Positions 22,099-32,935 are shown, counted from the first letter of the stretch. The stretch is DNA of 64,000 nt from Microvelia longipes (GCA_018340805.1 JACMZG010001913.1:7375006-7439005); one strand, 5' to 3'. Made by a program: numbers and translations. Notes: generated by a model not told the origin, from the letters alone.

Positions 22099-23290
22099 AA
22101 AAATCGGGTAGGGGGGTATTTCAGAACTTTTTCTCATCTTCTCAACTTCGAACTCGTTTCGCTCGTCCATAGAAAGAGAATGCATTAGTTTTATTATCAG
22201 CGGTCACCCATCCAGGCATTGACCACGCTCGATGCTGCTTAACTTATATTATACAACAAAAATCATTGTTATTCTTGTCGTTTTGAAACGAAACTTAGTG
22301 TACTTATTTATTACGTAAAGGTATATTGTACCAAATTTCAACTCAATTAGATTTTTTTTCCTTGATTTTTTACAATTTTTTTAAAAAACGAACGAGTCAT
22401 TTGATAAATATTGAACTACTGTAGATAATAAGGTGAAACGGCTGAACTTCGGTACACGGTGCACCCTGTTATCAATACTATATATCGATATATGTATTTT
22501 TAGTTTAGAGATGTGACGTAGGAATAATCGATATATGCCTTTTCTTTTACGTTTGTGAACATATTTTATTATTTTTTTAAATGTTTTTTTGTTGTTTGCG
22601 TTTTTTTTATTTGTTGTAAAATGGTTTATAACTATTTTCATATTTTTTTTATGTTTTTATAATGTTTTAACTATGTTTTCATAAGAATAATCCATGATAA
22701 ACCGCATCTAATTTTATGTTACGCGTATTTTTTTACGTATTTTCAGGTTTTTTTTATTATATTTTTTTATTTTGTTGTTAATGTTTTCATTTATTTGTTG
22801 TTTGGTTTTTTTTAATGTTTTAATTATAATTAATAATTTAACGACGCTGCTTATCTTTTAAGTGCTCAGTTCTTGTTTCCGTGTCGCGTAACTAAAAATA
22901 TATAGATATATAGTATTGATAACAGGGTGCACCGTATACCCAAGATTTACCGGTGAAACTTATGCTAGTCACATATGCTAGTTTTATATATAACCACATG
23001 CGTGCTAAATCTTAAATTGATCGGAACAATTATTATGTTATTTATTATTGAAAAACTGTTATTTTCCGAATAGCACAACTAAACCTATAGACTGATTTTT
23101 GTACAAAGTTTTAACTCTCAAGCATAAATAATCTGAGAGCCACGATGATAACACACACACACACAGACAATTTTGTGTAAACTACTCAATATGTATTAAA
23201 ACACCTCAAACGGATAATTCCGGTTTCGGATTTGATTGCCAACACAATACTTTTCCTATATACCTTCGCTATATATAAGGAAAAATAAAA
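22099..23290 (-). repeat. FamA repeat, near full length, split by a MITE
   Basis: Reverse-oriented FamA: ATCGGGTAGGGGGGTA (3' end), ACTCGTTTCGCTCGTCC, and a 5S-like block at 22196-22250 (GCGGTCACCCATCCAGGCAT, TGACCACGCTCGATGCTGCT, TAA). After the 512-bp insertion it continues GCGTGCTAAATCTTAAATTG, TTTCCGAATAGCAC and ACACACACACAGACAATTTT, and ends near CAATACTTTTCCTATATACC. Without the insertion it is about 680 bp. Confidence 0.85.
22440..22951. mobile_element. hAT-type MITE inserted in FamA
   Basis: A 512-bp element flanked by the 8-bp direct repeat GGTGAAAC (22432-22439 and 22952-22959). The ends are inverted repeats containing GTACACGGTGCACCCTGTTA and TCAATACTATATAT. The middle is AT-rich with T-runs and no usable ORF. 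The 8-bp duplication points to the hAT superfamily (P elements also make 8 bp). Confidence 0.85.
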
Positions 23291-23324
23291 ACATGCTTGC
23301 CAACTCAAATCTTTTTTTCAATAA

Positions 23325-23480
23325 AATCCAACCTATTATTTAATAATCACAATTTTAAACTTAAACAAATTTGTACAAAGGAGTTTTTATAACTTATTGG
23401 AAAGCCAGGTGTTTTGGAAAGCCACATTCTACAAGTTATCACTTTTCACTTTATTATGTTTGCTTAATTCATCGAAAAAA
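23325..23480. repeat. Detached arm of the 21.7-kb fold-back
   Basis: TAAACTTAAACAAATTTGTAC, cut here as AAACAAATTTGTACAAAGG, then GTTTTTATAACTTATTGG, AAGCCAGGTGTTTTGG and CTACAAGTTATCACTTTTC match, in complement, 21736-21890. Confidence 0.7.
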
Positions 23481-23487
23481 GGTCATA

Positions 23488-24046
23488 AATAAAAATAAAA
23501 ATACTATGTTTCGTTCCAAATAGCTCTATGGTTTCTACAGATGTTTATCTAAATGTTTATGAAGTACCCTTTTGTGTTTTGAAGATCTTTATTATTTTCG
23601 TATTTAAGTCTCCTTTGGAAGTCACACTTTTTTCTAAAACGAGGAACAAACCGACAAATTTAAGTAGAATTGACCCTTCGGAATTCAACAATAGGAATAA
23701 CAAATAACTCCTTTAAGTGTGAAATAAAAGAGAAAATCACACAAAAGAATAATCTCGGAAATAAATGGATTTCAGTCCACTAATTTTTTTACTCCCCTAT
23801 TGATCTTGTACAATTTTTTTTGTTGCTTTGAAATATATTATAAATAAACAAAAAAAATCTTATCAGATTATCTATATCTTATTTATAATAAAATAGATAT
23901 ATTTTTATAACAATAAACGCAGTAAAGGGTCCATTATGCATCATCAATAACTTCATTATTTCTTGTCAAAACATTCAACAGGTAATTGAAAATCTTTATT
24001 TAGAAATGACCACAACAATGGAAATCAGTGTTGCTGACCACAAAAA
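23488..24046. repeat. 559-bp inverted duplication, left copy
   Basis: Nearly colinear with the reverse complement of 30892-31450. Landmarks: TCCTTTGGAAGTCACACTT, ACCCTTCGGAATTCAACAA, TGGATTTCAGTCCACTAAT, GGTCCATTATGCATCATC and GTGTTGCTGACCACAAAA. Only small substitutions and 1-2 bp indels separate the copies. No ORF of note and no clear target duplication. It could be an unclassified element or a segmental inverted duplication. Confidence 0.9.
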
Positions 24047-24294
24047 AGATCTCACGCCTTCTTTTTGCGTTTTTGTTAAAATACTTCTTTTGTGGTAATT
24101 TATTATTTTGTAGATTATATTTTATTTAGGTAAAACCCGCAGGTAAATTGATTTTGTGTTTCTACTCTCAATTGGTTGGTTAGAGCGTCAGATCTTTTTT
24201 CATGGTCAGCCGAGGAAAACTCCAGTCTAGCGGACCTCAACCTTTTTTAATCGCGCACATTTGAAAAACAAACTAAAATTAGGATTATGAATTT

Positions 24295-24870
24295 TTAATG
24301 TTTTTAAAAAAATCGGGTACTTTTCTTCATTACATCGGACTCGCTTTGTTCGTCCTCAGGATATATACCTTTATCATTTTGATACTACCGAGTTTTGCAA
24401 AACATGAATAGTTGACACAATATAATTGTGCGAGAGATACCAAGGAAATGTAACAAGCAAAATGCAATGCTACATTTGGGAACTGTTCCATCATTCGACA
24501 TTCGTCATACTTGATGGCTCGACATAATGACATGTCCCGCAAGGGCTCTGTCGGCGCCCTGATGAGTTAGACGTAACGAAACAGAGTGGGACATGACATT
24601 ATGTCGAGCCATCAAGTATGACGAATGTCGAATGATGGAACAGTTCCCAGATGTAGCATTGCATTTTGCTTATTACATTTCCTTGGTGTCTCTCGCATAA
24701 TTATGTTGTGATATATACTTTTCCCCAAATTTATTCTGTAACACGTCTTCGGACTCACTTTCCTCGTCCTCAGATAGTAAATACATGCTTTCCTTTCTCA
24801 GCGTCACCCATACAGCACTGACCACTCTCAACACTGAACTTTTATGATCTAACAAAACCATAAATATATT
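24295..24870 (-). repeat. FamA repeat 3' half, split by a FamB fold-back
   Basis: Reverse orientation: AAAAATCGGGTACTTTTC and CTCGCTTTGTTCGTCCTCAG before the insertion. After it come AAATTTATTCTGTAACACGT, CTTCGGACTCACTTTCCTCG and a 5S-like block (GTCACCCATACAGCACTGAC ... AACTTTTATGATC) at 24808-24850. Confidence 0.8.
24367..24715. mobile_element. FamB fold-back element, copy 2 (most symmetric)
   Basis: The left arm runs ATCATTTTGATACTACCGAG, GACACAATATAATTGTGCGA, GGGAACTGTTCCATCATTCG and GATGGCTCGACATAATG. The right arm is its complement up to ATTATGTTGT. The centre is CTCTGTCGGCGCCCTGATGA. GATATATA lies on both sides (about 24359 and 24709), compatible with an 8-bp target duplication in FamA. 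Confidence 0.87.
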
Positions 24871-25497
24871 TTTATTAAAACAAAACTTTGTGTTCTTTTA
24901 TTATTTTCTTTGTGTTCTGAAAAAATGCTGAAAAAAGTATATTTTTCTAAAATTCAAGTTTTTACCTATCTTTCAGCATCATATGTCGGTCATTAAGTCA
25001 TCACATATAAGAGCTGTGCTGACTTCTTTCTCTAGAACAACTCTATATTACCTGTAGTTTAACAGAATATGCATGATTTTTAAGTCTGCCTAATTCTTAA
25101 ACATGTTTATATGGAAAAACATGACAATTTAAGGTTTTTGTGCGTTTTTGGACAAAAATGTATGCTTTTAGATGGTTTTTTCGGTAATCTTTTAACATTT
25201 GTATCTCCGGTTTTACTGGACCGATTTTGATGGTTAAAAAATGGATTTATCACAAATTAAATAAACTTTAAAAAAACAACCCTTTAACTTTTTGGATAAA
25301 ATCAATAGGATCACCGTTATTGGGCGAAAACAGAATTTGGGGTCATTTTTCGGGTTTAAAGGGGCCCGGGGCTAAAATTCCCTTATCTGAAACGGCAGAC
25401 CACCTGATTCATTATCAGGGAGCCAGAATAAGTCGATCTAGTGGGTTAAACCTTTGGGGCTAGACGGTCACGTTTTTTGCGTCTAGCGCTTGGACTA
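24871..25497. other. No recognisable gene
   Basis: AT-rich, ending in a GC-richer patch (GGGGCCCGGGGCTAAAATTC near 25362-25381) and a short hairpin CTAGACG...CGTCTAG at about 25460-25486. No coding frame. Confidence 0.45.
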
Positions 25498-25672
25498 CAA
25501 GCGATGCTTGGCATCCTCAGTGAATCTAATAACAAGTAAACAAAACCATAAACCAATTGCAAAAGAACAGAAATAAAAATATACATACCAAACAAGGCAA
25601 CAATTTTTGTAATTGGTTTATGGTTTTGTTTACTTGTTATTAGATTTACTGAGGATGCCAAGCATCGCTTGT
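25498..25672. repeat. Palindromic fold-back, about 175 bp
   Basis: Arms of about 65 bp (25498-25560 and 25607-25672): CAAGCGATGCTTGGCATCCT, CTAATAACAAGTAAACAAAA and CCATAAACCAATT with near-perfect complements. The centre is 46 bp and AT-rich. Confidence 0.9.
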
Positions 25673-26049
25673 GCAAAAGCTTTGATGAAATTAATTAATC
25701 TAAAAAAAAACTTGGGCTGCTGTTTTCATTATTACTTTTCCTAATTAAGAATGTTTATTTTTCCTTTAATTTAACACAAGTTTAATTGTATTTTTTTATA
25801 TTGTATTGTTTATTGTATTTTTTTGCTAAAAATAGTTTTGTTTTAAAACTAAATTAGTGTCAAATTTTATTTTCCATATCAGTATAATTGATTTATCTCC
25901 ATATTTTAGTTAATATTAAAATCGTTTTTTGTTACACAACTAAAAATATAATTAATTTAATTTAGTTATTTTTTTGTTTATTTATTTTTTGCCTCATAAT
26001 TGCTTCATAAATAATCACAAGTTTAATTATTTATTGTATTTATATATAT
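25673..26049. other. AT-rich spacer
   Basis: T-rich sequence without gene or recognised repeat. Confidence 0.5.
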
Positions 26050-26534
26050 ATTTTTTTGAGGTAGTACGTAATTGAGCACTTTATTGGACCGTTTTTAGGA
26101 TGAGAAGCCAATCATTATTGTTATAGGAGGTTATTTAGTACTTTTCACCTCCGAGGACAATAATGAATGTAAAAAAAACTCCTAGGACGTAAAAGTAATT
26201 CATATGTTGCCGCCATTACTGTAATGTAGCGTGTACAAAAAAACAATCTGTGTTGTGAACCTTTTGTTCACACAAAAGGTGTGAAACCTTCATGAGGTTT
26301 CTATAAAAACGTTCATTTTTTTCTGTTTTTGTTCGTAGACTAATTTTGTTTCGTTTTTAAAAGGTGTTCTAATTGACAATTTTTGTGTGTTTATTTGTAA
26401 AGCTTTTACATTTTTAAGTAAAAGTGTGAAGCTATGGATGAATTCAATGACGACGATAATATGGAGTTAATTGGACGTTTTTTATCAATTAAGTATATAG
26501 CGCAGTTTATTTAATGAGTGCTACCTCAAAAAAA
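26050..26534 (+). mobile_element. Internally deleted DNA transposon with TIRs and a 5' coding remnant
   Basis: The terminal inverted repeats are TTTTTTTGAGGTAGTAC (26050-26066) and GTGCTACCTCAAAAAAA (26518-26534), 16 of 17 matching. The body resembles a transposase 5' leader followed by an ATG-initiated mini-ORF, as if the rest of the gene had been deleted. Target duplication is unclear because TA-rich sequence flanks the left end. Superfamily unknown. Confidence 0.75.
26434..26514 (+). CDS. 26-codon N-terminal remnant of a probable transposase
   Basis: ATG at 26434 opens an acidic peptide beginning MDEFNDDDNMELIGRF that stops at 26512-26514, just inside the right terminal repeat. Acidic N-termini are common in piggyBac-like and other transposases, but nothing further identifies it. 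Its placement inside a TIR-bounded element is the only support for calling it coding. Probably non-functional. Confidence 0.35.
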   Translation: MDEFNDDDNMELIGRFLSIKYIAQFI

Positions 26535-26541
26535 ATAGTGT

Positions 26542-26655
26542 ATGCCATCCGGCTGAGAATGTCTTTATATCTTGGCAATTTTTCCCGACTCGCTTCGCTC
26601 GTCGGTAAATCTAATTGCCGTGACATAAAGACACACTTCTTAGCCTTATGGCATA
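26542..26655. repeat. Small fold-back adjoining the previous element
   Basis: Arms ATGCCATCCGGCTGAGAATG ... and complement GCCTTATGGCAT, about 42 bp each with mismatches. The loop holds CCCGACTCGCTTCGCTCGTC, a near-palindromic relative of the FamA GC block. Confidence 0.7.
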
Positions 26656-27820
26656 ATTAATTCCACACATACTAAATAAAAACCATTTTATTTGCCATTA
26701 TTCAATTCAATTCAATTTATTTCATCATAATATAAATTCAATAAAATAACTATTACAACTAAATAACTATTATAATAAAAAAAAAAAAAAAACTATTACA
26801 ATAAATAACTATTATTTGCTTTTATTGCTAACTATCTCTTTTAAGCTAAATATGTACTTTATTTAATTTATGTATATATTACCACTCTTTTGTAGAGACT
26901 AACTTGTCTTAACGAATGAAGAATTATTATTTTAAAAATTAACACCAAGTTAGCTTTAAATAAATGCGAAAAATGTTGTGCAGTGATGATTTAAGAATTT
27001 TGATCATAGTTTTGTTTAACTTATAGATTATACCATAGGTGCGAATTTCCTTCCAAAAATTCGGAAAACCAATTGAAAAAGTAGTATTACAACTGCGCAG
27101 TTCCTCTGTTTTAGCAAAAGCAGGGGACTTAAGGAAGAAATGGGCTGTTAAATGATGATATACGCATCACGCATTTCATGTAAAATTCGCTCGGCTAGCG
27201 AGATTCAGCGCAATAGTTTTTCATAATTATTCTAGGATACAGCAAATGTAACAAATACAACATTAAAGCATTGTACCAAGTTTTTAAAGATTAAATTCTC
27301 AAATAGTTATTTGTTTAAAACTAAAAAGAAACGGAATGATAAAATAATAAATAAGGGGTGGAAAAAGATAGAGAACATAAAAGAAAGAAGGCGTGTCTTC
27401 AATTAGAATGTTAAACAACCTCTATTTCAGAAGAGGGATCTGAGTGTTTAACCAAACTAATAAAACTACTGCTACGGCATAACTAGCGAATTTCTAAGTG
27501 TTAAACACGATTTAAAATAGAATGAATAACTGAAATAAAAAAACATTTATTCCACATGAGGAATCTAGGTTTTGAACGTGACTAAGATAATGTTAGCAAG
27601 GCATAGCCAGCGAATTTCAGTATATATTTATACTAAAATGGGTTTTTGAATTTAGAGAAATCCTCAGAGTTGTTAAAGTATGAGGCAGTCAAATAAATGT
27701 AATATCGGAGAGTTTTATTTGATTTAAATCACAAGAATTCAACTGGAATTATTTTACTAAATATGTCTTCGAAAATTCACTTAGTATAAAGATATTTAAC
27801 GTTTTTTATACTTATACTTT
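26656..27820. other. Possible reversed LINE 3' end, otherwise unclassified
   Basis: TTCAATTCAATTCAATTTAT at 26702-26721 is the complement of ATTGAATTGAA-type tails typical of some LINEs, so a minus-strand LINE end may start here. No conserved protein motif was found up to 27820. AAGGCATAGCCAGCGAATTTC and CTACGGCATAACTAGCGAAT (cut) form a loose direct repeat near 27470 and 27600. Confidence 0.3.
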
Positions 27821-27824
27821 GCGA

Positions 27825-28480
27825 CGGAACTGTTTTAAATCAAATAAAATCTTGTGGCGGAACTAGACCATGCATACACATGCATGCGACGGAAACTGTT
27901 TTAAATCAAATAAAATCTTGTGACGGAACTAGACCATGCATACACATGCATGCGACGGAACTGTTTTAAATCAAATAAAATCTTGTGACGGAACTAGACC
28001 ATGCATACACATGCATGCGACGGAACTGTTCTAAATAAAATAAAATCTTGTAACGGAACTAGACCATGCATACACATGCATGCGACGGAACTGTTCTAAA
28101 TCAAATAAAATCTTGTAACGGAACTAGACCATGTACACATGCATGCGACGGAACTGTTTAATCAAATAAAATCTTGTAACGGAACTAGACCATGCATACA
28201 CATGCATGCGACGGAACTGTTCTAAATCAAATAAAATCTTGTGACGGAACTAGACCATGCATACACATGCATGCGACGGAACTGTTCTAAATCAAATAAA
28301 ATCTTGTAACGGAACTAGACCATGCATACACATGCATGCGACGGAACTGTTCTAAATCAAATAAAATCTTGTAACGGAACTAGACCATGCATACACATGC
28401 ATGCGACGGAACTGTTCTAAATCAAATAAAATCTTGTGACGGAACTAGACCATGCATACACATGCATGCGACGGAACATG
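27825..28480. repeat. 65-bp minisatellite, about ten units
   Basis: Units carry CATGCATGCGACGGAACTGT, AAATCAAATAAAATCTTG, GACGGAACTAGACCATGC and ATACA. GACGGAACT occurs twice per unit and CATGCATG is palindromic. Units are highly alike (TGTGACGG versus TGTAACGG), suggesting recent expansion. The bordering sequence at 27711-27737 holds a partial inverted piece (TTTTATTTGATTTAAATCAC). Confidence 0.95.
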
Positions 28481-28735
28481 GATCCGGCTAACCCATTGCA
28501 TCTATTGGGGTCGATAGCGAATCATCGAGCAAATCTTCACTCGCGCGAATACTTTCAAACTTAAGAATTGGCGCCAAAATCTTCCCTGGCCCCAGGCACT
28601 TGCGCGAAAAACGTTAATAAAAAGGTTGTGTCACTTCATGACGTCACGAGACTTTTTATCTACTTTTACACTGTTTTAAACATAGATATTATTACTAGTA
28701 TTAATTATATAGATATAATTACTTATTATTACTTT

Positions 28736-29010
28736 TTGAAACATCGAAAAGTAACCTGACAACCTTCGCTTTTAAATATAATCAAATAATCAGTACAAAA
28801 CTACAATACTTATATAGCAAAGCGTTAAAAATACAAATCAAAACACAAACAATGTGCGGGAAACGGAAATAAATTTGTTAATCATAACCTTAACTTACTC
28901 TTAAAGGATGTTTCAATGAGGTTACACAGAGCCCCTGAGAGCCCCAAAAAGTTGCTTCAGACTTCTCAATGTATTTAGATAGGCTATGCCTCCTCTAGTA
29001 TATATGATTT
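28736..29010 (+). repeat. FamP dispersed repeat, copy 2
   Basis: Matches 14286-14560 in the same orientation: TTGAAACATCGAAAAGTAAC, TACACAGAGCCCCTGAGAGC, CCCCAAAAAG and TCCTCTAGTATATATG. Divergence of roughly one base in seven suggests age. Confidence 0.8.
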
Positions 29011-29827
29011 TATATACTAAGGATTATAAAAAGTCTATTTATAAAAGGATAATAAAAAGTATAATAAGTATAATAAAGTAAAATAAAAGGATTATACTAA
29101 GGATGGACGGAAGAACTAAGATAACTTAGAGTCCATCCTATTTTACACTTTTTTATTGTATTATTCTGCTCAAAAATGTTTTTATAATAGTGTAAATAAA
29201 CCATTTATTTATTTATTTTATTTATTTATTTATTTTAAAAAACTTGGCATCTGATGATTTCATGAATATATGTGTATAAAGTATAGCCAACATTATATGA
29301 AAAATGTTAATAAAAATTACTAAATGATATGGCGTTTTCTTAAATTTAACTATTTATGTAGAAGCAAATAATTAACTGGTAATATAGAAAAAGTCAATTA
29401 AAAAATAGTATAACTTTAATTAAAATCATAACATTCTATTATATATTTCACGTTCTCTTATCAATTGTATCAGTCTATTTTTGTTTTTATTTCACAGTTT
29501 TAATAAAATATTTTACGATTTTTATTGGCAAATTTTTATTAACTGCGTGTTTTATGACTGCATGCATCCTTATGTTTTTTTTAACAATATGTGTCCAAAA
29601 TTAAAGAAAATAACCTTAATTTTCCTTAACGATTGTATAGATTATTCTTGTAATATTAAACGTTTGTAATCTTAAAATAATACTAATATAGAATAAGCAT
29701 TGGACCGTGAACACAATGTAATTCTACTGATAACACGAATGCCGGTGTACTGGTGGTCTTACGTAGGGGTACCACCCTAACAACAAACAATTATTTTATA
29801 ACTGTGTTATAAATATCCACTAATAAA
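29011..29827. other. AT-rich; possible retroposon end with (ATTT)n tail
   Basis: GTGTAAATAAACC followed by (ATTT)n at about 29190-29237 resembles a retroposon 3' end on the plus strand, preceded by TAATAAAAGTATAATAA-type simple sequence. The rest has only chance ORFs. Confidence 0.35.
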
Positions 29828-30070
29828 ATAATTCTGGCGTGGTGGTCCACATGTCGGGCGAATTTCCTTTGGATGTGTGTTTCCGTGCTTAACAACAATC
29901 CTGGTTGGAATGATAATTTTTATTTAGTTTTTTACATTATATAAGTTTACAACTACTAAATAAAAAATTCCGGTTCATGCTTTAGAACCTAAGCAGTTAT
30001 TCAATTGTCAAGCACTGCTCATCACTCATTTTGTCTGTATTTTTCAAAGGAAATGCGCAAAACATACTTT
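29828..30070. repeat. FamF repeat, copy 1
   Basis: ATTCTGGCGTGGTGGTCC, GTCGGGCGAATTTCC, GTGTTTCCGTGCTTAACAAC, GAACCTAAGCAGTTATTC, AATTGTCAAGCACTGCTC and TTTTTCAAAGGAAATGCGC recur at 60321-60495 and partly at 56131-56415. Confidence 0.8.
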
Positions 30071-30216
30071 GTTTCAATAAATGACGTTTTAATTATGCAT
30101 GATGTATTGCTCTTGACATAATTATATTTTACTCTTTTCCAAAAACTGTTTTTTTTTGTGTCAAGTTTCTATTATTGAATGCATATTGTATCATATTATT
30201 AGAATAATATGACACA

Positions 30217-30469
30217 TATGATAATAATAATAATAATAATGCCCGTTTAGAGCCTTGCGGCTCATCAGGGATAACCCCTGCGGGAACCACCTCAGGTGGT
30301 ATTAGCAACCGTTACGCTCAAAGTGTATTCCAAAGCTGGCGATAATTTATCTAATCAATAATCTTCTATAAACTGAGAGCGTAACCTGGGATGCGAACCC
30401 CAGACCTCCATGGGTGTCAAAGGTCAGTGTAAAGACTAACGCCTTAACGACCTCTGCCACGGAGGCGGC
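30217..30469 (-). mobile_element. tRNA-derived SINE with (ATT)n tail and 10-bp target duplication
   Basis: Read on the minus strand, the head starts GCCGCCTCCGTGGCAGAGG. It has an A-box-like GTGGCAGAGGTCGTTAAGG and a good B box GGGGTTCGCATCCCAGG (about 30386-30402). The body ends in GCAAGGCTCTAAACGGGC and an (ATT)n tail on the left. ATATGACACA flanks both sides (30207-30216 and 30470-30479), a perfect target duplication. Pol III promoter in the head, presumed LINE-dependent mobilisation. A related head fragment lies at 61203-61300. Confidence 0.92.
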
Positions 30470-30479
30470 ATATGACACA

Positions 30480-30891
30480 ATACGCAGATTAAACTGAAAC
30501 GAAACGAACTCAAACAAATCAAAATGCACAATGAGGGAAATAAAAGCGATGCGAAGTTACAAATGTTTACAACCAGTGTTGCCTTTTTATGATTTAATTG
30601 TCAAAAATCCACTTTCAAAGAACCTAGTATGAATATTTTTGATATTTTGGGGAAGAAATTAACAATGTGGTTTTACGACTTTATACAAACTTTGGTTATT
30701 AAACATCTTCATCTCCTAAGGTCATTCACTCGTACGAAAAATCAGCATTGCATTTTCGCGTGAACGAGGATTCGCGGGAGTGTGGTTTCGCGGGAACCCG
30801 CATCTGTTACTCTATCCCTTCAAACCAAAAAGACCTTAAACACCAAAATATTACATTTATGGACGATGGGTGTGAGATATAACAAAATAAT
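30480..30891. other. No recognisable gene
   Basis: Includes a GC-richer patch with a short internal repeat (GGATTCGCGGGAGTGTGG, TTTCGCGGGAACCCGC) at about 30770-30801. No ORF. Confidence 0.45.
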
Positions 30892-31450
30892 TATCAAGGT
30901 TTTGTGGTCAGCAAAACTGTTTTTCGAAGTCGTTTCTAAATAAAAATGTTCAATTACCTGTTGAATGTTTTGACAAGAAATAATAAAGTTATTGATGATG
31001 CATAATGGACCCTTTACTGCGTTTATTGTTATAAAAATATATCTATTTTATTATAAATAAGATATAGATAATCTGATAAGATTTTTTTGTTTATTTTTAA
31101 TATATTTCAAAGCAACAAAAAAATTGTACAAGATCAATAGGGGAGTAAAAAAATGAAGTGGACTGAAATCCATTTATTTCCGAGATTATTCTTTTGTGTG
31201 ATTTTCTCTTTTATTTCACACTTAAAGGAGTTATTTGTTATTCCTATTGTTGAATTCCGAAGGGTCAATTCTACTTAAATTTGTCGGTTTGTTCCTCGTT
31301 TTAGAAAAAGTGTGACTTCCAAAGGAGACTTAAATACGAAAATAGTAAGGATCTTCAAAACACAGAAGGTACTTCAAAAACATTTAGATAAACATCTGTA
31401 GAACCATAGAGCTCTTCGATACAAAAAAATACCATTTTGCATTTTTATTA
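30892..31450. repeat. 559-bp inverted duplication, right copy
   Basis: Reverse-complement partner of 23488-24046: TTTTGTGGTCAGCAAAAC, GATGATGCATAATGGACC, GTGGACTGAAATCCATTTAT, TTGTTGAATTCCGAAGGGT and AAGTGTGACTTCCAAAGGA. Length is the same within a few bases. Confidence 0.9.
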
Positions 31451-31699
31451 GAACATAGATAATGTCAATAATTTCAAGGCAATCTTTTGAATTGTTTAAT
31501 ATACTAGGTTATAGAATAGTCAGGAGGTATAAGCGCTTCATAACTGATTAGCTATAAGCAGCAAAGCCTAGGAAAGCAGAGATTTGAATCAAGAGGGTAT
31601 CACTTTATCTACAGGATTATTACTCTAGGATTTACTTCTCTGGTGGTACCTACAGTAAACTTCATTGTCTTTTACAATTATAAGCACCAACCAAAGAAA

Positions 31700-32290
31700 A
31701 GGACAATTCAATCGGTGCAATAAAAATTTATAAAATGACCATCGGTGCTATAAAAATTAATAGAATGACCATCGGTGCTATACAAATTATTAGAATGACC
31801 ATCGCTGCTATAAAAATTAATATAATGACCATCGGTGCTATAAAAATTAATATAATGACCATCGGTGCTAAAAAAATTACTAAAATGACCATCGGTGCTA
31901 TAAAAATTAATAGAATGACCATCGGTGCTATAAAAATTAATAGAATGACCATCGGTTGACCATCGGTGCTATAAAAATTAATACAATTACCATCGGTGCT
32001 ATAAAAATTAATACAATGACCATCGGTGCTATAAAAATTAATAGAATGACCATCGGTGGTATAAAAATTAATATAATGACCATCGGTGCTATAAAAATTA
32101 ATAGAATGACCATCGGTGCTATAAAAATTAATAAATGACCATCGGTGCTATAAAAATTAATAGAATGACCATCGGTGCTATAAAAATTAATAGAATGACC
32201 ATCGGTGCTATAAAAATTAACAAAATGACCATCGGTGCTCTAAAACTTAATACAATGACCATCGGTGCTAAAAAAATTGTCAAAACTTCA
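31700..32290. repeat. 30-bp minisatellite, about 20 units
   Basis: Units are ATGACCATCGGTGCTATAAA plus AATTAATAGA variants. Because 30 is divisible by three, both strands show repetitive frames (MTIGAIKINR; a hydrophobic MVILLIFIAP on the other strand), interrupted where a unit has a 1-bp change. No start context or flanking gene supports translation. Confidence 0.95.
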
Positions 32291-32649
32291 TAGCTAAATA
32301 GAATTATAAAATTAATAGTTCAGAAAACTTCAGGATTTCAAAAAAAGAACCAGGCTCTTATCACTACAGTCTTGGATTTGTTTGTTTATTAAGCTCTTAT
32401 TTACTGATAACCTGGTTTTATTTTATTAATAATATAAAACACGATTATATATTAAACTGCGATTAAAATATTTGTTTAATATTAAACAAAAAAAAAATCA
32501 TCAGAAAATATAATTTTATCAGTCCATTTAAATACTTGTTAAAACCAATTTAAACACTTCCTACAACCTGTTTATACAATTTAATGCACTAAAAGAATTT
32601 TGTGTGATCTTTCGTTAGTAATTTGAACTTTAAAGCGCGAATAATATTG
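32291..32649. other. AT-rich spacer
   Basis: No gene or recognised repeat. Confidence 0.5.
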
Positions 32650-32935
32650 TCAATACATTTTTTTCCTTCGGAAAGCACAATTAGACCTATAACATTTTTT
32701 CCCTCCGGAAAGCACAATTAGACCTACAACATTTTTTCCCACCGGAAAGCACAATTAGACCTATAACATTTTTCCCCCCGGAAAGCACAATTAGACCTAT
32801 AACATTTTTCCCCCCGGAAAGCACAATTAGACCTATAACATTTTTTCCTCCCGGAAATCACAATTAGACCTATAACATTTTTCCCCCCGGAAAGCACAAT
32901 TAGACCTATAACATTATAACTATCTGGGAGCTATG
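32650..32935 (-). repeat. FamA segment expanded into a 35-bp minisatellite
   Basis: About seven units of CCGGAAAGCACAATTAGACC, TATAACATTTTTTCC. FamA in reverse orientation has CCGAATAGCACAACTAAACC, TATAGACTG once (for example near 23060), and the array is followed by CTATCTGGGAGCTATGATAA, the next FamA block. The array is therefore an internal tandem expansion of FamA. Confidence 0.85.

Noticed and set aside
27825..28480. CRISPR-like array
   Set aside because: Units are contiguous and fully alike with no unique spacers, and the context is eukaryotic. The same holds for the 40-, 58-, 70- and 131-bp arrays.
30386..30402. tRNA gene (also heads at 55142, 46787 and 61203)
   Set aside because: Good A/B boxes but no acceptor or anticodon stem pairing that I can fold; bodies, tails and target duplications show SINEs.
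31728..32138. Hydrophobic or TIGAIKIN repeat proteins
   Set aside because: By-product of a 30-bp minisatellite, open on both strands.
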